From IMG/VR virus record IMGVR_UViG_3300032236_000881, positions 1 through 26,502 of that record: a stretch of DNA of 26,502 bases, one strand, 5' to 3'. Positions within the stretch are counted from its first letter, which is position 1. Each line of letters opens with the position of its first letter. Under the pieces are notes generated by a model. That model was not told where the DNA came from, did no database searches, and saw nothing but the letters and a program-made list of their open reading frames with translations. Made by a program: the position numbers and the translations under genes. Shown piece after piece: positions 5,325-12,245 of this stretch. The stretch is from a virus.

Positions 5325-5455
5325 TACTGCCAGCCCTTCGGTTGGCACATGATGGCGAACATGAAGAGAAGTTCGAGTGTGATTTCGATGGCGCTTTTGA
5401 CCTTCAGGCCACGAGCAGTCCAGGGCAGGTTGTTCCATGTGTGAAAGAGCTTCAT
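5324..5455 (-). CDS. First gene of the left operon, small membrane protein, 43 aa
   Basis: The ATG at 5455 follows AACAAAGGACAAG, a copy of the repeated leader element, with GGACAA three bases from the start. The product has a polar N-terminus (MKLFHTWNNLPWTARG) and a hydrophobic segment at about 21-37 (SAIEITLELLFMFAIMC), so probably a membrane peptide. It is the first gene after the regulatory gap at 5456-5621 and should be strongly expressed early. Function unknown. Confidence 0.6.
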   Translation of the reverse strand: MKLFHTWNNLPWTARGLKVKSAIEITLELLFMFAIMCQPKGWQ

Positions 5456-5467
5456 GTCTTGTCCTTT

Positions 5468-5497
5468 GTTCAAGTCGGTTGTCCTTCCGACAAGAAC
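5468..5497 (-). promoter_or_regulatory. Leader hairpin with SD-like loop
   Basis: The arms 5468-5478 and 5487-5497 pair as 5 bp (GTCGG/CCGAC), a 2x2 U-U internal loop and 4 bp (GTTC/GAAC). The 8-base loop AAGGACAA is the same motif as the true ribosome-binding site 12 bases further on. If transcription starts near 5492 only the 5-bp stem would form. It could influence ribosome loading. Confidence 0.35.
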
Positions 5498-5498
5498 T

Positions 5499-5526
5499 AG
5501 ATTACGCCTTCCAGAGCGTAAGTCAA
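5499..5526 (-). promoter_or_regulatory. Candidate SigA-type promoter for the left operon
   Basis: On the minus strand TTGACT (5526-5521), a 16-base spacer and TAATCT (5504-5499) fit the actinobacterial housekeeping pattern TTGAC...TANNNT. Transcription would start near 5492 and read leftward into the 43-aa gene, the WhiB genes and the recombination genes. Confidence 0.6.
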
Positions 5527-5559
5527 CACTCATTTGGTAACAATTAGGTCACGGCTGAC

Positions 5560-5586
5560 TGCAACATTTACGTTACGTTTGTTGCA
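5560..5586. promoter_or_regulatory. Candidate operator, inverted repeat TGCAACA-N13-TGTTGCA
   Basis: Two perfect 7-base arms (5560-5566 and 5580-5586) flank 13 bases containing the tandem TTACGTTACGTT. It lies between the two candidate promoters, upstream of the -35 at 5526, a sensible place for a dimeric repressor or activator. Which protein binds is unknown; no repressor is in the window apart from the small HTH and WhiB proteins. Confidence 0.45.
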
Positions 5587-5599
5587 TTTGGACGCACGA

Positions 5600-5608
5600 A
5601 ATATAACA
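5600..5608 (-). promoter_or_regulatory. Possible extended -10 promoter
   Basis: The minus strand reads TGTTATATT, an extended -10 (TG-N-TATATT), just downstream of the DUF6378-type gene's end. I see no good -35. If used, its transcript would begin near 5593 and include the inverted repeat at 5560-5586. Confidence 0.35.
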
Positions 5609-5621
5609 AACGCTCCCAATT

Positions 5622-5903
5622 TCACAGTTTGTCGAAGTTGACCAGTTCCCCAGCAATGGCCAGATAAGCCGCGCCGTCAATGTACGAATCCATGTTGTCG
5701 GGATTCCCTGCGAGTCGTGCCAACTTCAACCCTGCCATGCACAGCGCTACTTGGAACGGCTCTATCTTGTAGCCAAGAATGACCGACCAGATGTGTGCGA
5801 TGTTGTCATGGTTGACGTATGGATGCCCGTGCTGGTCATTCCTGTCACCATAGGTCAGCGCTGTCGCAGCCTCGAGGATGTCTTTGCGGTTGAGGTCTTT
5901 CAT
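5622..5903 (-). CDS. DUF6378-type phage protein, 93 aa
   Basis: The pattern ILEAATALTYGDRNDQHGHPYVNHDNIAHIWSVILG, then ALCMAGLKLARLAGNPDNMDSYIDGAAYLA, matches small phage proteins classed as DUF6378 (GDR...YG.p...n...ia..W...MaglKlaRl....D...D.agY). The family is all-helical with conserved His and Asp residues; its biochemical role is not established, though a nucleotide-related function has been suggested by fold likeness. ATG at 5903 overlaps the metallophosphoesterase stop (ATGA). Confidence 0.7.
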   Translation of the reverse strand: MKDLNRKDILEAATALTYGDRNDQHGHPYVNHDNIAHIWSVILGYKIEPFQVALCMAGLKLARLAGNPDNMDSYIDGAAYLAIAGELVNFDKL

Positions 5904-7102
5904 CTGTTTTCCCCTGCTAGTACGGACAAATCTCTGCGTGGATCGTAACCTTCGCCCATTACGAATGAGACAATGCCGGTCGGTGACTCCAACCCTGCCT
6001 TGTCACGCCACCAGGGTGAGCCACCGTCCATCGCTGGAATCTGCACCCATAGGCGTGGCCCGACTTGGCTGACCTTGTAATGGTGATAGTGAGCCGTGAG
6101 AAGCACATCAGCGTCACCGACTGGCGTTCGCCCTGTCGCCTGTCCATGCCACCACTTCACAGCATCACGCGACTGGTGACCATGCGCCAGCCCAAGGATT
6201 GAACTTGACACGTTGATGGCGAGTGTCTGGTGATCGTGGTCGGGATAGCGGAACTCGACGTGAGCCAGTGCAGGGTTCTCTGCGCAAGCATCCTGCACAG
6301 CTGAGACCACTTCAATCTGCCACGAGTCGGTGGCTTCACCAATGACGTATCTCTGAGCCTCATCATGGTTGCCAGGGACTACTGGCACGACAAGGTTCTC
6401 GGTCAATGGTGCGAATGCTTTTATCCATGCAAGGAGCATTCGACGAGCAACCCTGACCTGCTGGGTGGTGCTGAGGTCTACGCGTCCCAAAATCTTTGAG
6501 TTCTGGCTCACGTTGCCTTCGATGCAGTCACCCATTTGTGGCAGGACAACAGTTCCGAGCGGTCGACCGATACGGATGAGGTCACGGTGTCGTTGCACTG
6601 CTTCCTCGATACCGGTCAGGACACGCCTCACTGTGCCTTCTGTACCGTCGCCAGCATCTTTGCCCCACTGTGTATCGCCGATTGCGTAGACAGCGCTCAG
6701 TTCCCCTGTGTGTGCCTTGATTCGGGCATGAGGTCGCCACCGTTCAACATGGTCGATGAGTGCCTGGAAATCTTCGTCGTCAGCTGACGAATGAACCTGC
6801 TCCGCTGGAACAATGCTGACCTTGGCAGACTCCAGCCAGTCTCCGTCATACTTCTGCCACATCGACCGCCGAACGCCAGTGACACGCCACACGTTCGGGT
6901 CGAGGTCGAAGTCTGCGAGCAGGTCGATGGCATCTGGCAGTTCCCCGGCGGTTCTGGGTGTGGAAACAAAGAAACCGCCCGAAGCGCTGTCAACCTCAAG
7001 GCGAGGTCGATAGGCTTCGGGCGTGTTTGTGGAGCGAGTGTCAGAGCCAGATTTTCCTGCGCTGGCGAGTTTGGCGAGATCGTCAGAAAGGTTCACAGTC
7101 AT
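5900..7102 (-). CDS. Calcineurin-like metallophosphoesterase, 400 aa
   Basis: The metal-site motifs appear in order: GDTQWGK (Asp143, Gln145), MGDCIEGN (Asp192), GNHDE (244-248), GLAHGHQ (His307, His309) and TAHYHH (His338, His340). The first motif has Gln where the family usually has His (DxH), as in some phage and SbcD-like subgroups. The N-terminal about 130 residues are a separate region. Likely a nuclease or phosphodiesterase acting on DNA or nucleotides. The ATG at 7102 overlaps the previous stop (ATGA) and has AGGTG upstream, so I prefer it to a GTG at 7111. Confidence 0.78.
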   Translation of the reverse strand: MTVNLSDDLAKLASAGKSGSDTRSTNTPEAYRPRLEVDSASGGFFVSTPRTAGELPDAIDLLADFDLDPNVWRVTGVRRSMWQKYDGDWLESAKVSIVPAEQVHSSADDEDFQALIDHVERWRPHARIKAHTGELSAVYAIGDTQWGKDAGDGTEGTVRRVLTGIEEAVQRHRDLIRIGRPLGTVVLPQMGDCIEGNVSQNSKILGRVDLSTTQQVRVARRMLLAWIKAFAPLTENLVVPVVPGNHDEAQRYVIGEATDSWQIEVVSAVQDACAENPALAHVEFRYPDHDHQTLAINVSSSILGLAHGHQSRDAVKWWHGQATGRTPVGDADVLLTAHYHHYKVSQVGPRLWVQIPAMDGGSPWWRDKAGLESPTGIVSFVMGEGYDPRRDLSVLAGENR

Positions 7103-7353
7103 CTGGGACACCTGCAGCCACTCGATTCCCCACGATTACGGTGACGGCTGACAGTTATGGCACTGACAATGAATCCACGATTTTGGAGGACGGTTGCAAG
7201 GTCAGTGTGACGGATTTGTTTGTTGTCGAGCGCGACCAGTAGGGCATCACGGTCGGCTTCGGGAAGGCTTTCAAGCACATGATGAATAGAACATCTAGGC
7301 TTGGCGACACTTTTGATGTTGTGCAGTTCTTGCAGTTCGGCTATGAAGTCCAT
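7099..7353 (-). CDS. Small HTH-like DNA-binding protein, 84 aa
   Basis: The pattern CSIHHVLESLPEADRDALLVALDNKQIRHTDLATVLQNRGFIVSAITVSRHRNRG (about 21-75) is a compact HTH seen in small actinophage proteins: a Cys, a leucine-rich helix, then a winged-type recognition region ending RHR. The C-terminus has CRC (Cys80, Cys82), a possible half metal site with Cys21. It is coupled (ATGA) to the metallophosphoesterase and lies next to the lysis genes. Regulatory role likely but not shown. Confidence 0.6.
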   Translation of the reverse strand: MDFIAELQELHNIKSVAKPRCSIHHVLESLPEADRDALLVALDNKQIRHTDLATVLQNRGFIVSAITVSRHRNRGESSGCRCPR

Positions 7354-7369
7354 GAGCCTAGACTAAAGG

Positions 7370-7588
7370 TTAAGACTTCGGACTTCCAACCCCGTAGTGA
7401 GTATCTTTCGGGTTGAGTGCTTTCATCGCTACTGGCAGGAATGAAGCCCAAATAGCGTTGCCAATCTTCACAAGGTCTGAATGTGTCATGGTGAATGGTG
7501 TGACACCTAGCGACATCATCGCTGTAGCAATACATGCCAGGAGGCTTTGAGCGTAGGTCGCGAGGACTGCTTGAAGTTTCGGATTCAT
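7370..7588 (-). CDS. Holin candidate, 72 aa
   Basis: Two hydrophobic segments (about 8-29, VLATYAQSLLACIATAMMSLGV, and 43-57, GNAIWASFLPVAMKA) separated by a short polar loop, then the C-terminal ALNPKDTHYGVG. That ending (LNPxDxxYGxG) is a recurring signature of small holin-like proteins in actinophages. It lies directly after the CHAP lysin, as expected in a lysis cassette. It would form membrane lesions that let the lysin reach peptidoglycan. Confidence 0.75.
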   Translation of the reverse strand: MNPKLQAVLATYAQSLLACIATAMMSLGVTPFTMTHSDLVKIGNAIWASFLPVAMKALNPKDTHYGVGSPKS

Positions 7589-7590
7589 GG

Positions 7591-8010
7591 TTACGCCTTC
7601 GTTGGTAGTTTGCCGAGTTGCAGGTCAACGTCGTTGTATTGGGAAGCCCAACCGAGGAGCTCTTTTCCCCACTTCTTCACAAAGTAGTCAACAGGCACTT
7701 CGCCGATGTAGCCAGCGGATGGAGCGTCGGTTGAGATGAGGATACCTACACGATCCGATTGAATCGCCACATGGCCATACAGACCGCCAGAGAAGAACAC
7801 TGGTGCACCGATAGGCGCTTTGCTCATGTCAGTGTGGCGGTGAGCCTTAGGCACATGATTCCACGCGTCAATGGCGCTCATGTATTTGACCGGCAAACCC
7901 CAAGCGTTCTGGCAGGTAGCGTGACAGCGCCCAATCTCAATCTGCTTGTGCTGAAGTAGCCACTGGTGCATGTGAGCGAACGCTTGCATCCCCGTAATCT
8001 TTGAATACAT
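7591..8010 (-). CDS. CHAP/NlpC-P60-like endolysin, 139 aa
   Basis: A cysteine-peptidase-type arrangement: GRCHATCQNAWGLP with Cys29 as the probable nucleophile (Cys33 is the alternative), SAIDAWNHVP, PIGAPVFFSGGLYGHVAIQSD with His80, and GILISTDAP. It ends with WGKELLGWASQYNDVDL, a pattern common in actinophage CHAP lysins. No cell-wall-binding domain is visible, so this is a compact, single-domain enzyme that would cut amide bonds in peptidoglycan. Neighbours are a holin and a membrane-anchored coiled-coil protein. Confidence 0.8.
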   Translation of the reverse strand: MYSKITGMQAFAHMHQWLLQHKQIEIGRCHATCQNAWGLPVKYMSAIDAWNHVPKAHRHTDMSKAPIGAPVFFSGGLYGHVAIQSDRVGILISTDAPSAGYIGEVPVDYFVKKWGKELLGWASQYNDVDLQLGKLPTKA

Positions 8011-8018
8011 GACAACTC

Positions 8019-8318
8019 CTAGTCAATGTGGTTGTCGAACTCGCCCTGAAGGTGAGCCAACTTTTCCGTGATAACGATTTGACGTTCCTCGATCTTGTCA
8101 ACCTTGTGGGACATCTCATTGACTGCTTGACGTAGACCGCCACCGTTCGGCCCGAACTGAGCAGCGATGAAGTTCAACCTGTCAGAGATTCTGAGTTGTT
8201 GACTTTGAAACTCATTCTGGCGTGATTCAATTCTTCGCCATACGCTGAAAGCGCCAGCCAGAATCGCTGCAAGGAAACTGGCAATCGTGGCGACGCTCGA
8301 AGTGTCGGACAAGTTCAT
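8019..8318 (-). CDS. Membrane-anchored coiled-coil protein of the lysis cassette, 99 aa
   Basis: From the ATG at 8318 (a TTG at 8333 lacks support) the protein has one transmembrane segment (about 8-25, VATIASFLAAILAGAFSVW) followed by a long charged coiled coil (RRIESRQNEF...EMSHKVDKIEERQIVITEKLAHLQGEFDN). It resembles DUF2746-type small membrane proteins next to actinophage lysins. It may be a second holin, an antiholin or a lysis-assisting anchor. I cannot tell these apart from sequence. Confidence 0.62.
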   Translation of the reverse strand: MNLSDTSSVATIASFLAAILAGAFSVWRRIESRQNEFQSQQLRISDRLNFIAAQFGPNGGGLRQAVNEMSHKVDKIEERQIVITEKLAHLQGEFDNHID

Positions 8319-8322
8319 GACA

Positions 8323-8577
8323 CTACTTCTCAATCACAGCGACGTAAACAATCGTCGAGCCGGTATTAGTCACCGCATACATCGGGCCAGTGTGCGTGTT
8401 GAAAGTAATCTTGTCGCCGTTGTCCAGTTTCAGGCCGTTGGAAGTTGTCACGCCAGCATCGCCGACATAAAGCAAACCGCCAGAAGTGTGCAGGTGCACT
8501 TCTTCAGCTGCGACAGTGTCTGCAACAATCAAGGTTGCTGTTGTTCCGATTGAGTATTGAGCGGTTGAGATAGCCAC
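8323..8577 (-). CDS. Small beta-rich structural protein, 84 aa
   Basis: The product is made of short beta strands (ATLIVADTVAAEEVHLHTSGGLLYVGDAGVTTSNGLKLDNGDKITFNT, then GPMYAVTNTGSTIVYVAVIE). I have seen this pattern in small actinophage proteins near tail or lysis genes that look like a jelly-roll or decoration domain. The GTG at 8577 overlaps the previous stop (TAGTG) and has AAGGAG at good distance. Probably a minor virion protein; the location in the particle is unknown. Confidence 0.6.
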   Translation of the reverse strand: MAISTAQYSIGTTATLIVADTVAAEEVHLHTSGGLLYVGDAGVTTSNGLKLDNGDKITFNTHTGPMYAVTNTGSTIVYVAVIEK

Positions 8578-8723
8578 TAGGACTCCTTAGTTTCGACTGG
8601 TGTCTTGTCTGTGATTTCGTTATGGCATCCGCCACAGATCACAAGTTCGGTCGGGTCAGGAAATTGCACAGTGAAGCCGTCGTTGACGCAGCCTTCAGTG
8701 TGACAAGTAAGATTCCAAAGCAT
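8577..8723 (-). CDS. Zinc-ribbon miniprotein, 48 aa
   Basis: From the ATG at 8723, with AGGGG upstream, the frame reads MLWNLTCHTEGCVNDGF and later VICGGCHNEITDKT. Cys7-x4-Cys12 and Cys30-x2-Cys33 are spaced as in a zinc ribbon. The stop overlaps the next gene's GTG. It fills the otherwise unexplained gap between the tail genes and the 84-aa protein. Small ribbon proteins of this kind occur in actinophage late regions, with no known role. Confidence 0.65.
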   Translation of the reverse strand: MLWNLTCHTEGCVNDGFTVQFPDPTELVICGGCHNEITDKTPVETKES

Positions 8724-8731
8724 CAGTTCCC

Positions 8732-9187
8732 CTAGTTGTTGTCAGCCGCAGCCGAAGTCATTTGGATGGCGTGATAGTGAATGTACGAGTTTGTGATTGT
8801 GATCGCTGTCGGACTGACATTCAAGAACCGAACAATGAAACCAGTCGTTGTGACCGTTCCGAGCGACATCGAAGCGTAAGCGGTGGTTGGTGTGGTTTCA
8901 AGGTTCGCTGTCACGATTGGGTTCTGCGTGAATCGTGAACTGCTAGCAAACGTAATCGTCACCGCAGCGCCAGCATTCTGTGCAATGTTCGTTGCATAGT
9001 TGATTTTGTTGGTCGACGTGGCAAACGGTAGCGGTCGAAGTTGTGAGCCGTAAGTGTAGGACAACTGACCAGGATAAGTTCCTGCGTTGTAGATGAGGTT
9101 CAGCGTTCCACCCAAGTCGTTCAAGTCTGACGCAGGGAGGACTGCGCCGTCACTGAATGAAGTTTTCGCTGGGAATCCAACAGACAT
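8732..9187 (-). CDS. Receptor-side tail protein with H-type-lectin-like end, 151 aa
   Basis: The N-terminus (FPAKTSFSDGAVLPASDLNDLGGTLNLIYN) is the short helix and loop often found at the start of phage fibre proteins. The rest is beta sandwich-like: VTITFASSSRFTQNPIVTANLETTP, then SMSLGTVTTTGFIVRFLNVSPTAITITNSYIHYHAIQM. The F...P.V...(short loop)...VTTTGF.V pattern recalls H-type lectin domains in tail fibres. This would place a carbohydrate-binding tip at the end of the tail. I am unsure of the exact fold. Confidence 0.55.
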   Translation of the reverse strand: MSVGFPAKTSFSDGAVLPASDLNDLGGTLNLIYNAGTYPGQLSYTYGSQLRPLPFATSTNKINYATNIAQNAGAAVTITFASSSRFTQNPIVTANLETTPTTAYASMSLGTVTTTGFIVRFLNVSPTAITITNSYIHYHAIQMTSAAADNN

Positions 9188-9195
9188 TTCTGTTC

Positions 9196-10638
9196 CTAAC
9201 TTCCGGGGCTAAGTGTGAGAGACATCCGCCAAGAGTTCGGCATGATGTCGTGGTTCATTTCCTGAATATAGCAATTGTAAGACAGCGTCGAGCCGTAGAT
9301 TGGGTTACGAACTACCTGCACCGCTGAACCTAAATCAGAGTAGAGAATGTTGTACCATAGCGTGCTGGAGAACCCGACGCATTCGAAACTGATGCTGTCC
9401 ACGCGATACAACGGCAAAGCGAACTGGTCAGCGAGTTGCTGAGTGATTGTTGCAATGTTGCCCGTCGAATAGAACGTGTCAATCTGCTTCGCAAACGTCC
9501 CATACAAAGCGACACTCTGCTGATTGAACTTAGTCACCGTGCTGGGGTACTTGTTAGGGTCAGTGTTCTTCGCTGTCACAGTGTTGATGCGATACTTCTC
9601 GCCACCAGTGACACTGATGTCGTCATACTCGACAACGTCAGCACTAGCTCGAGTGTCAGTCATCACAAACGACACAGTCTTCGAATCCCAAGAGCCAGGA
9701 GCAAACACACCATAATTCAGCCATGTTGCTTGACCGCTGGTGTTGACATAAAACAGCGCTCCAGGCTGAGTGCTGACGATAGGGTCAGTCATCGATAGTG
9801 CATCGTTAGGGTCAATCGACCCGACAATGTAAAGATTGTTTCTGCTTCCTGCAGTGCCGTAAATCCAGCCTGAAGAATCTAAGATGCGCGAAATCGCTGT
9901 GTAATCACCCAAACCTGACGTGTCAATGTTGGTGAACAGTTTCGCCATCTTCGCCAAACCATCAACACAAGTGATAGTCACGGTCGGTTCGAGCGACAGG
10001 TCTTTGTCGAGCTGCTCGATGAAACCTGAGAACAACGGAACTTCGACAGGGCCACCACCATAAGTGATTGTTCCAGTGACACGAACACCAGTTCCGGCGA
10101 CCAGTATTGGGTCAACATTTGTTGTCACATAGCCTGAATCGTACTGTCCAGCCTGACCGGTACAACTGCCAGTAGCAGAGTTGGAAACTGTGAACTGTGT
10201 GCTGGTTACTGAAGTGACCGTTTGAAGTTTCAAGTTCAATGCTGGGACGCTCAAGAACAAGACGGTGACAACATCACCAACCTTCAAATTGTGGTTCGAA
10301 GTGTAGGTGACGGTTGTTCCGTTGCCACTGGCTGCAGTGACCACTCCAGACTTCACAAACTCAGGGTCGTAAGCGCCCGAAGTGTTATCGAGAGTCAACG
10401 TCAAACTGCCAGGCTGAACCTGCTGATCCTCACGAGTACGACCTCGACGGATGCTGATTTTCTTCACATCAGTCGTCGGCATTTGAGTCAACGAACTGAA
10501 AGGTGTGTAACTGCCAAGGACATTTGTGCCACTAGGGGCAAGAGTTGACCAGCCGAGCGTGAACAGCCCGTTGTTACGGTTGCCGGTGTCGAGGTAGACC
10601 TTAATCTGTGGCGCGTTCGTACCGTCATAAAGTGACAT
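9196..10638 (-). CDS. Minor tail/baseplate protein, 480 aa
   Basis: Directly after the tape measure, where siphophages carry distal tail or baseplate proteins. It opens with IKVYLDTGNRNNGLFTLGWSTL, has the tail-hub-like IRRGRTREDQQVQPGSLTLTLDNTSGAYDPE (about 63-93) and SGFIEQLDKDLSLEPTVTITCVDGLAKMAKLF (205-236). A separate small beta domain (about 99-160, VTAASGNGTTVTYTSNHNLKVGDVVTVLFL) is inserted between them. This type of insertion is a mobile decoration module in phage tail proteins. ATG at 10638 is three bases from the tape measure stop. Confidence 0.72.
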   Translation of the reverse strand: MSLYDGTNAPQIKVYLDTGNRNNGLFTLGWSTLAPSGTNVLGSYTPFSSLTQMPTTDVKKISIRRGRTREDQQVQPGSLTLTLDNTSGAYDPEFVKSGVVTAASGNGTTVTYTSNHNLKVGDVVTVLFLSVPALNLKLQTVTSVTSTQFTVSNSATGSCTGQAGQYDSGYVTTNVDPILVAGTGVRVTGTITYGGGPVEVPLFSGFIEQLDKDLSLEPTVTITCVDGLAKMAKLFTNIDTSGLGDYTAISRILDSSGWIYGTAGSRNNLYIVGSIDPNDALSMTDPIVSTQPGALFYVNTSGQATWLNYGVFAPGSWDSKTVSFVMTDTRASADVVEYDDISVTGGEKYRINTVTAKNTDPNKYPSTVTKFNQQSVALYGTFAKQIDTFYSTGNIATITQQLADQFALPLYRVDSISFECVGFSSTLWYNILYSDLGSAVQVVRNPIYGSTLSYNCYIQEMNHDIMPNSWRMSLTLSPGS

Positions 10639-10641
10639 GAC

Positions 10642-12237
10642 CTAGACCCCCAGAATGTTTGGATTCAAACCTCGACGACGCATCAGCTGAGCGATGTGAT
10701 CGCGGACGCTGACAGCCAAATCTCTTTCATGCACCACCGAACCTTGCACGTTGATGACGACACTCATTCCGCCTGAACCGCCAAGACCGTGAGGTGTGAT
10801 AGCGCCACTGGTTGATGGTGTGAAGATTTCTGGGCCATTCTCGCCGACCATGTAGGAAGCGCCACGCATCACCGAACCACCAACAGCGCGGTATCCAGTC
10901 ATTCCGACACCAGGAACTTTTTTGTGCAGACCAAACAATGGCTGATTCTTCGTGCTGTGCATCCAAGGTCGTTCAAACTGCTTGTAACCATTGAACCAGA
11001 CCAAACCACTGCCAGCCTGAGCGCTTTCTGGCGAATGTAATTCCGTCCATCGAGTGCGCTGTGCCTGGTCAGAACCAGTCTGCTTCATGCCAGTTTGTTC
11101 GCCACGTTGTTTCTGAGAAGCGGTTTCCTTTGGCATACTCATGCCACCCCAAAGGCTTGACATACCAAATGCAGCAAACACTGCGCCAGCCGCTAAAGCC
11201 TGAGCCGCAATCAAAGCTCCGCCAGAAGCAGCAGCCTCAGCGGCAGCAGTTGAAACAGCGACCGTCTCAGTCGCCATCAACGCGCCTCGAATCGCAGTGA
11301 ATGCAGTTTTAATTGTTGACACTGCAGCACCAATTTTGCCCACAGCCCAGAAACTCGCAAAGGCTGCAGCAAAGTCAACGACAAGTTTCTTGTGATCGCC
11401 AATCCATTTGACGACCGACTTGACTTCTTGTCCCCACTTGTAGACCGACTGGTATGCCTCACCGCCAGAGTTCTTCACACCGGTCAGGCCGTCAACAAAC
11501 GCCTGAACATTCGGGACAACCGTGTCCGTCAAATACGTCGCCATCGTTTCGAGCGTAGGCATCAAGGCGTAACCAATCTGCTCCTTCGCCTCATTCACAT
11601 GCTGTTGAACAATAGCCATACGACCAGCGAACGTGTCAGCCCCAGCCTTCGCCGAACCCTTAAACGTATTCGTCAGAACCTGCAGAGCCTTATTGAAATC
11701 CTTCGACTTGATGATGCTCTTATCCAACGGCACACCAAGACGAGTCAAAGCACCAATGTTGCCGTTGTGAGCCTTAGCCAAAGCCAAAGACACAGCCGAC
11801 AAATCCTTACCAGTGCCAGCGGAAACATCCATCGCAACCTGCATCAGGTTCTGCGAATCAGTCAAGTTCCCTGTTGATCGAGTAAGAATCGCAAACGCTG
11901 GACGCAACTTGTCATCAGCCACACCATACGTCAACTGCATCTTCGTGATGAAGTCTTCAGTTGACTTCACCTGCGCATCAGTAGCCTTCGCAGTGTTCTT
12001 GATGGATTGAGCCAAAGCCTTCTGAGACTTCTCATCTTCCGCTGCAGCCTTCGCAGCTGACAAAGCAAACCCGACCGCTGCAGTACCTGCTGCAAGGAAA
12101 GATGCTGCAGCAACCTTGCCCATCTTCTTGAACTGGTCGCTGGCGTTGTTCGCTTCCTTGCCGACACCTTTCAAAGCCTTGCTTGCAGTCTTGTCGTGAC
12201 CGTAGATTGCAAACACCATGTCAGTTGTTTTTGACAT
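10642..12237 (-). CDS. Tape measure protein, 531 aa
   Basis: The opening DMVFAIYGHDKTASKALKGVGKEANNASDQFKKMGK is a standard tape-measure start, followed by hydrophobic helices (about 42-65), a long helical body and an Ala-rich membrane-like segment around 320-365. The C-terminal GGSVMRGASYMVGENGPEIFTPSTSGAITPH is conserved in actinophage tape measures. At about 1.5 angstrom per residue the predicted tail is near 80 nm. It sits after the frameshifted chaperone gene, as is usual, with AGGAG upstream of the ATG at 12237. Confidence 0.9.
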   Translation of the reverse strand: MSKTTDMVFAIYGHDKTASKALKGVGKEANNASDQFKKMGKVAAASFLAAGTAAVGFALSAAKAAAEDEKSQKALAQSIKNTAKATDAQVKSTEDFITKMQLTYGVADDKLRPAFAILTRSTGNLTDSQNLMQVAMDVSAGTGKDLSAVSLALAKAHNGNIGALTRLGVPLDKSIIKSKDFNKALQVLTNTFKGSAKAGADTFAGRMAIVQQHVNEAKEQIGYALMPTLETMATYLTDTVVPNVQAFVDGLTGVKNSGGEAYQSVYKWGQEVKSVVKWIGDHKKLVVDFAAAFASFWAVGKIGAAVSTIKTAFTAIRGALMATETVAVSTAAAEAAASGGALIAAQALAAGAVFAAFGMSSLWGGMSMPKETASQKQRGEQTGMKQTGSDQAQRTRWTELHSPESAQAGSGLVWFNGYKQFERPWMHSTKNQPLFGLHKKVPGVGMTGYRAVGGSVMRGASYMVGENGPEIFTPSTSGAITPHGLGGSGGMSVVINVQGSVVHERDLAVSVRDHIAQLMRRRGLNPNILGV

Positions 12238-12245
12238 TGAAACTC

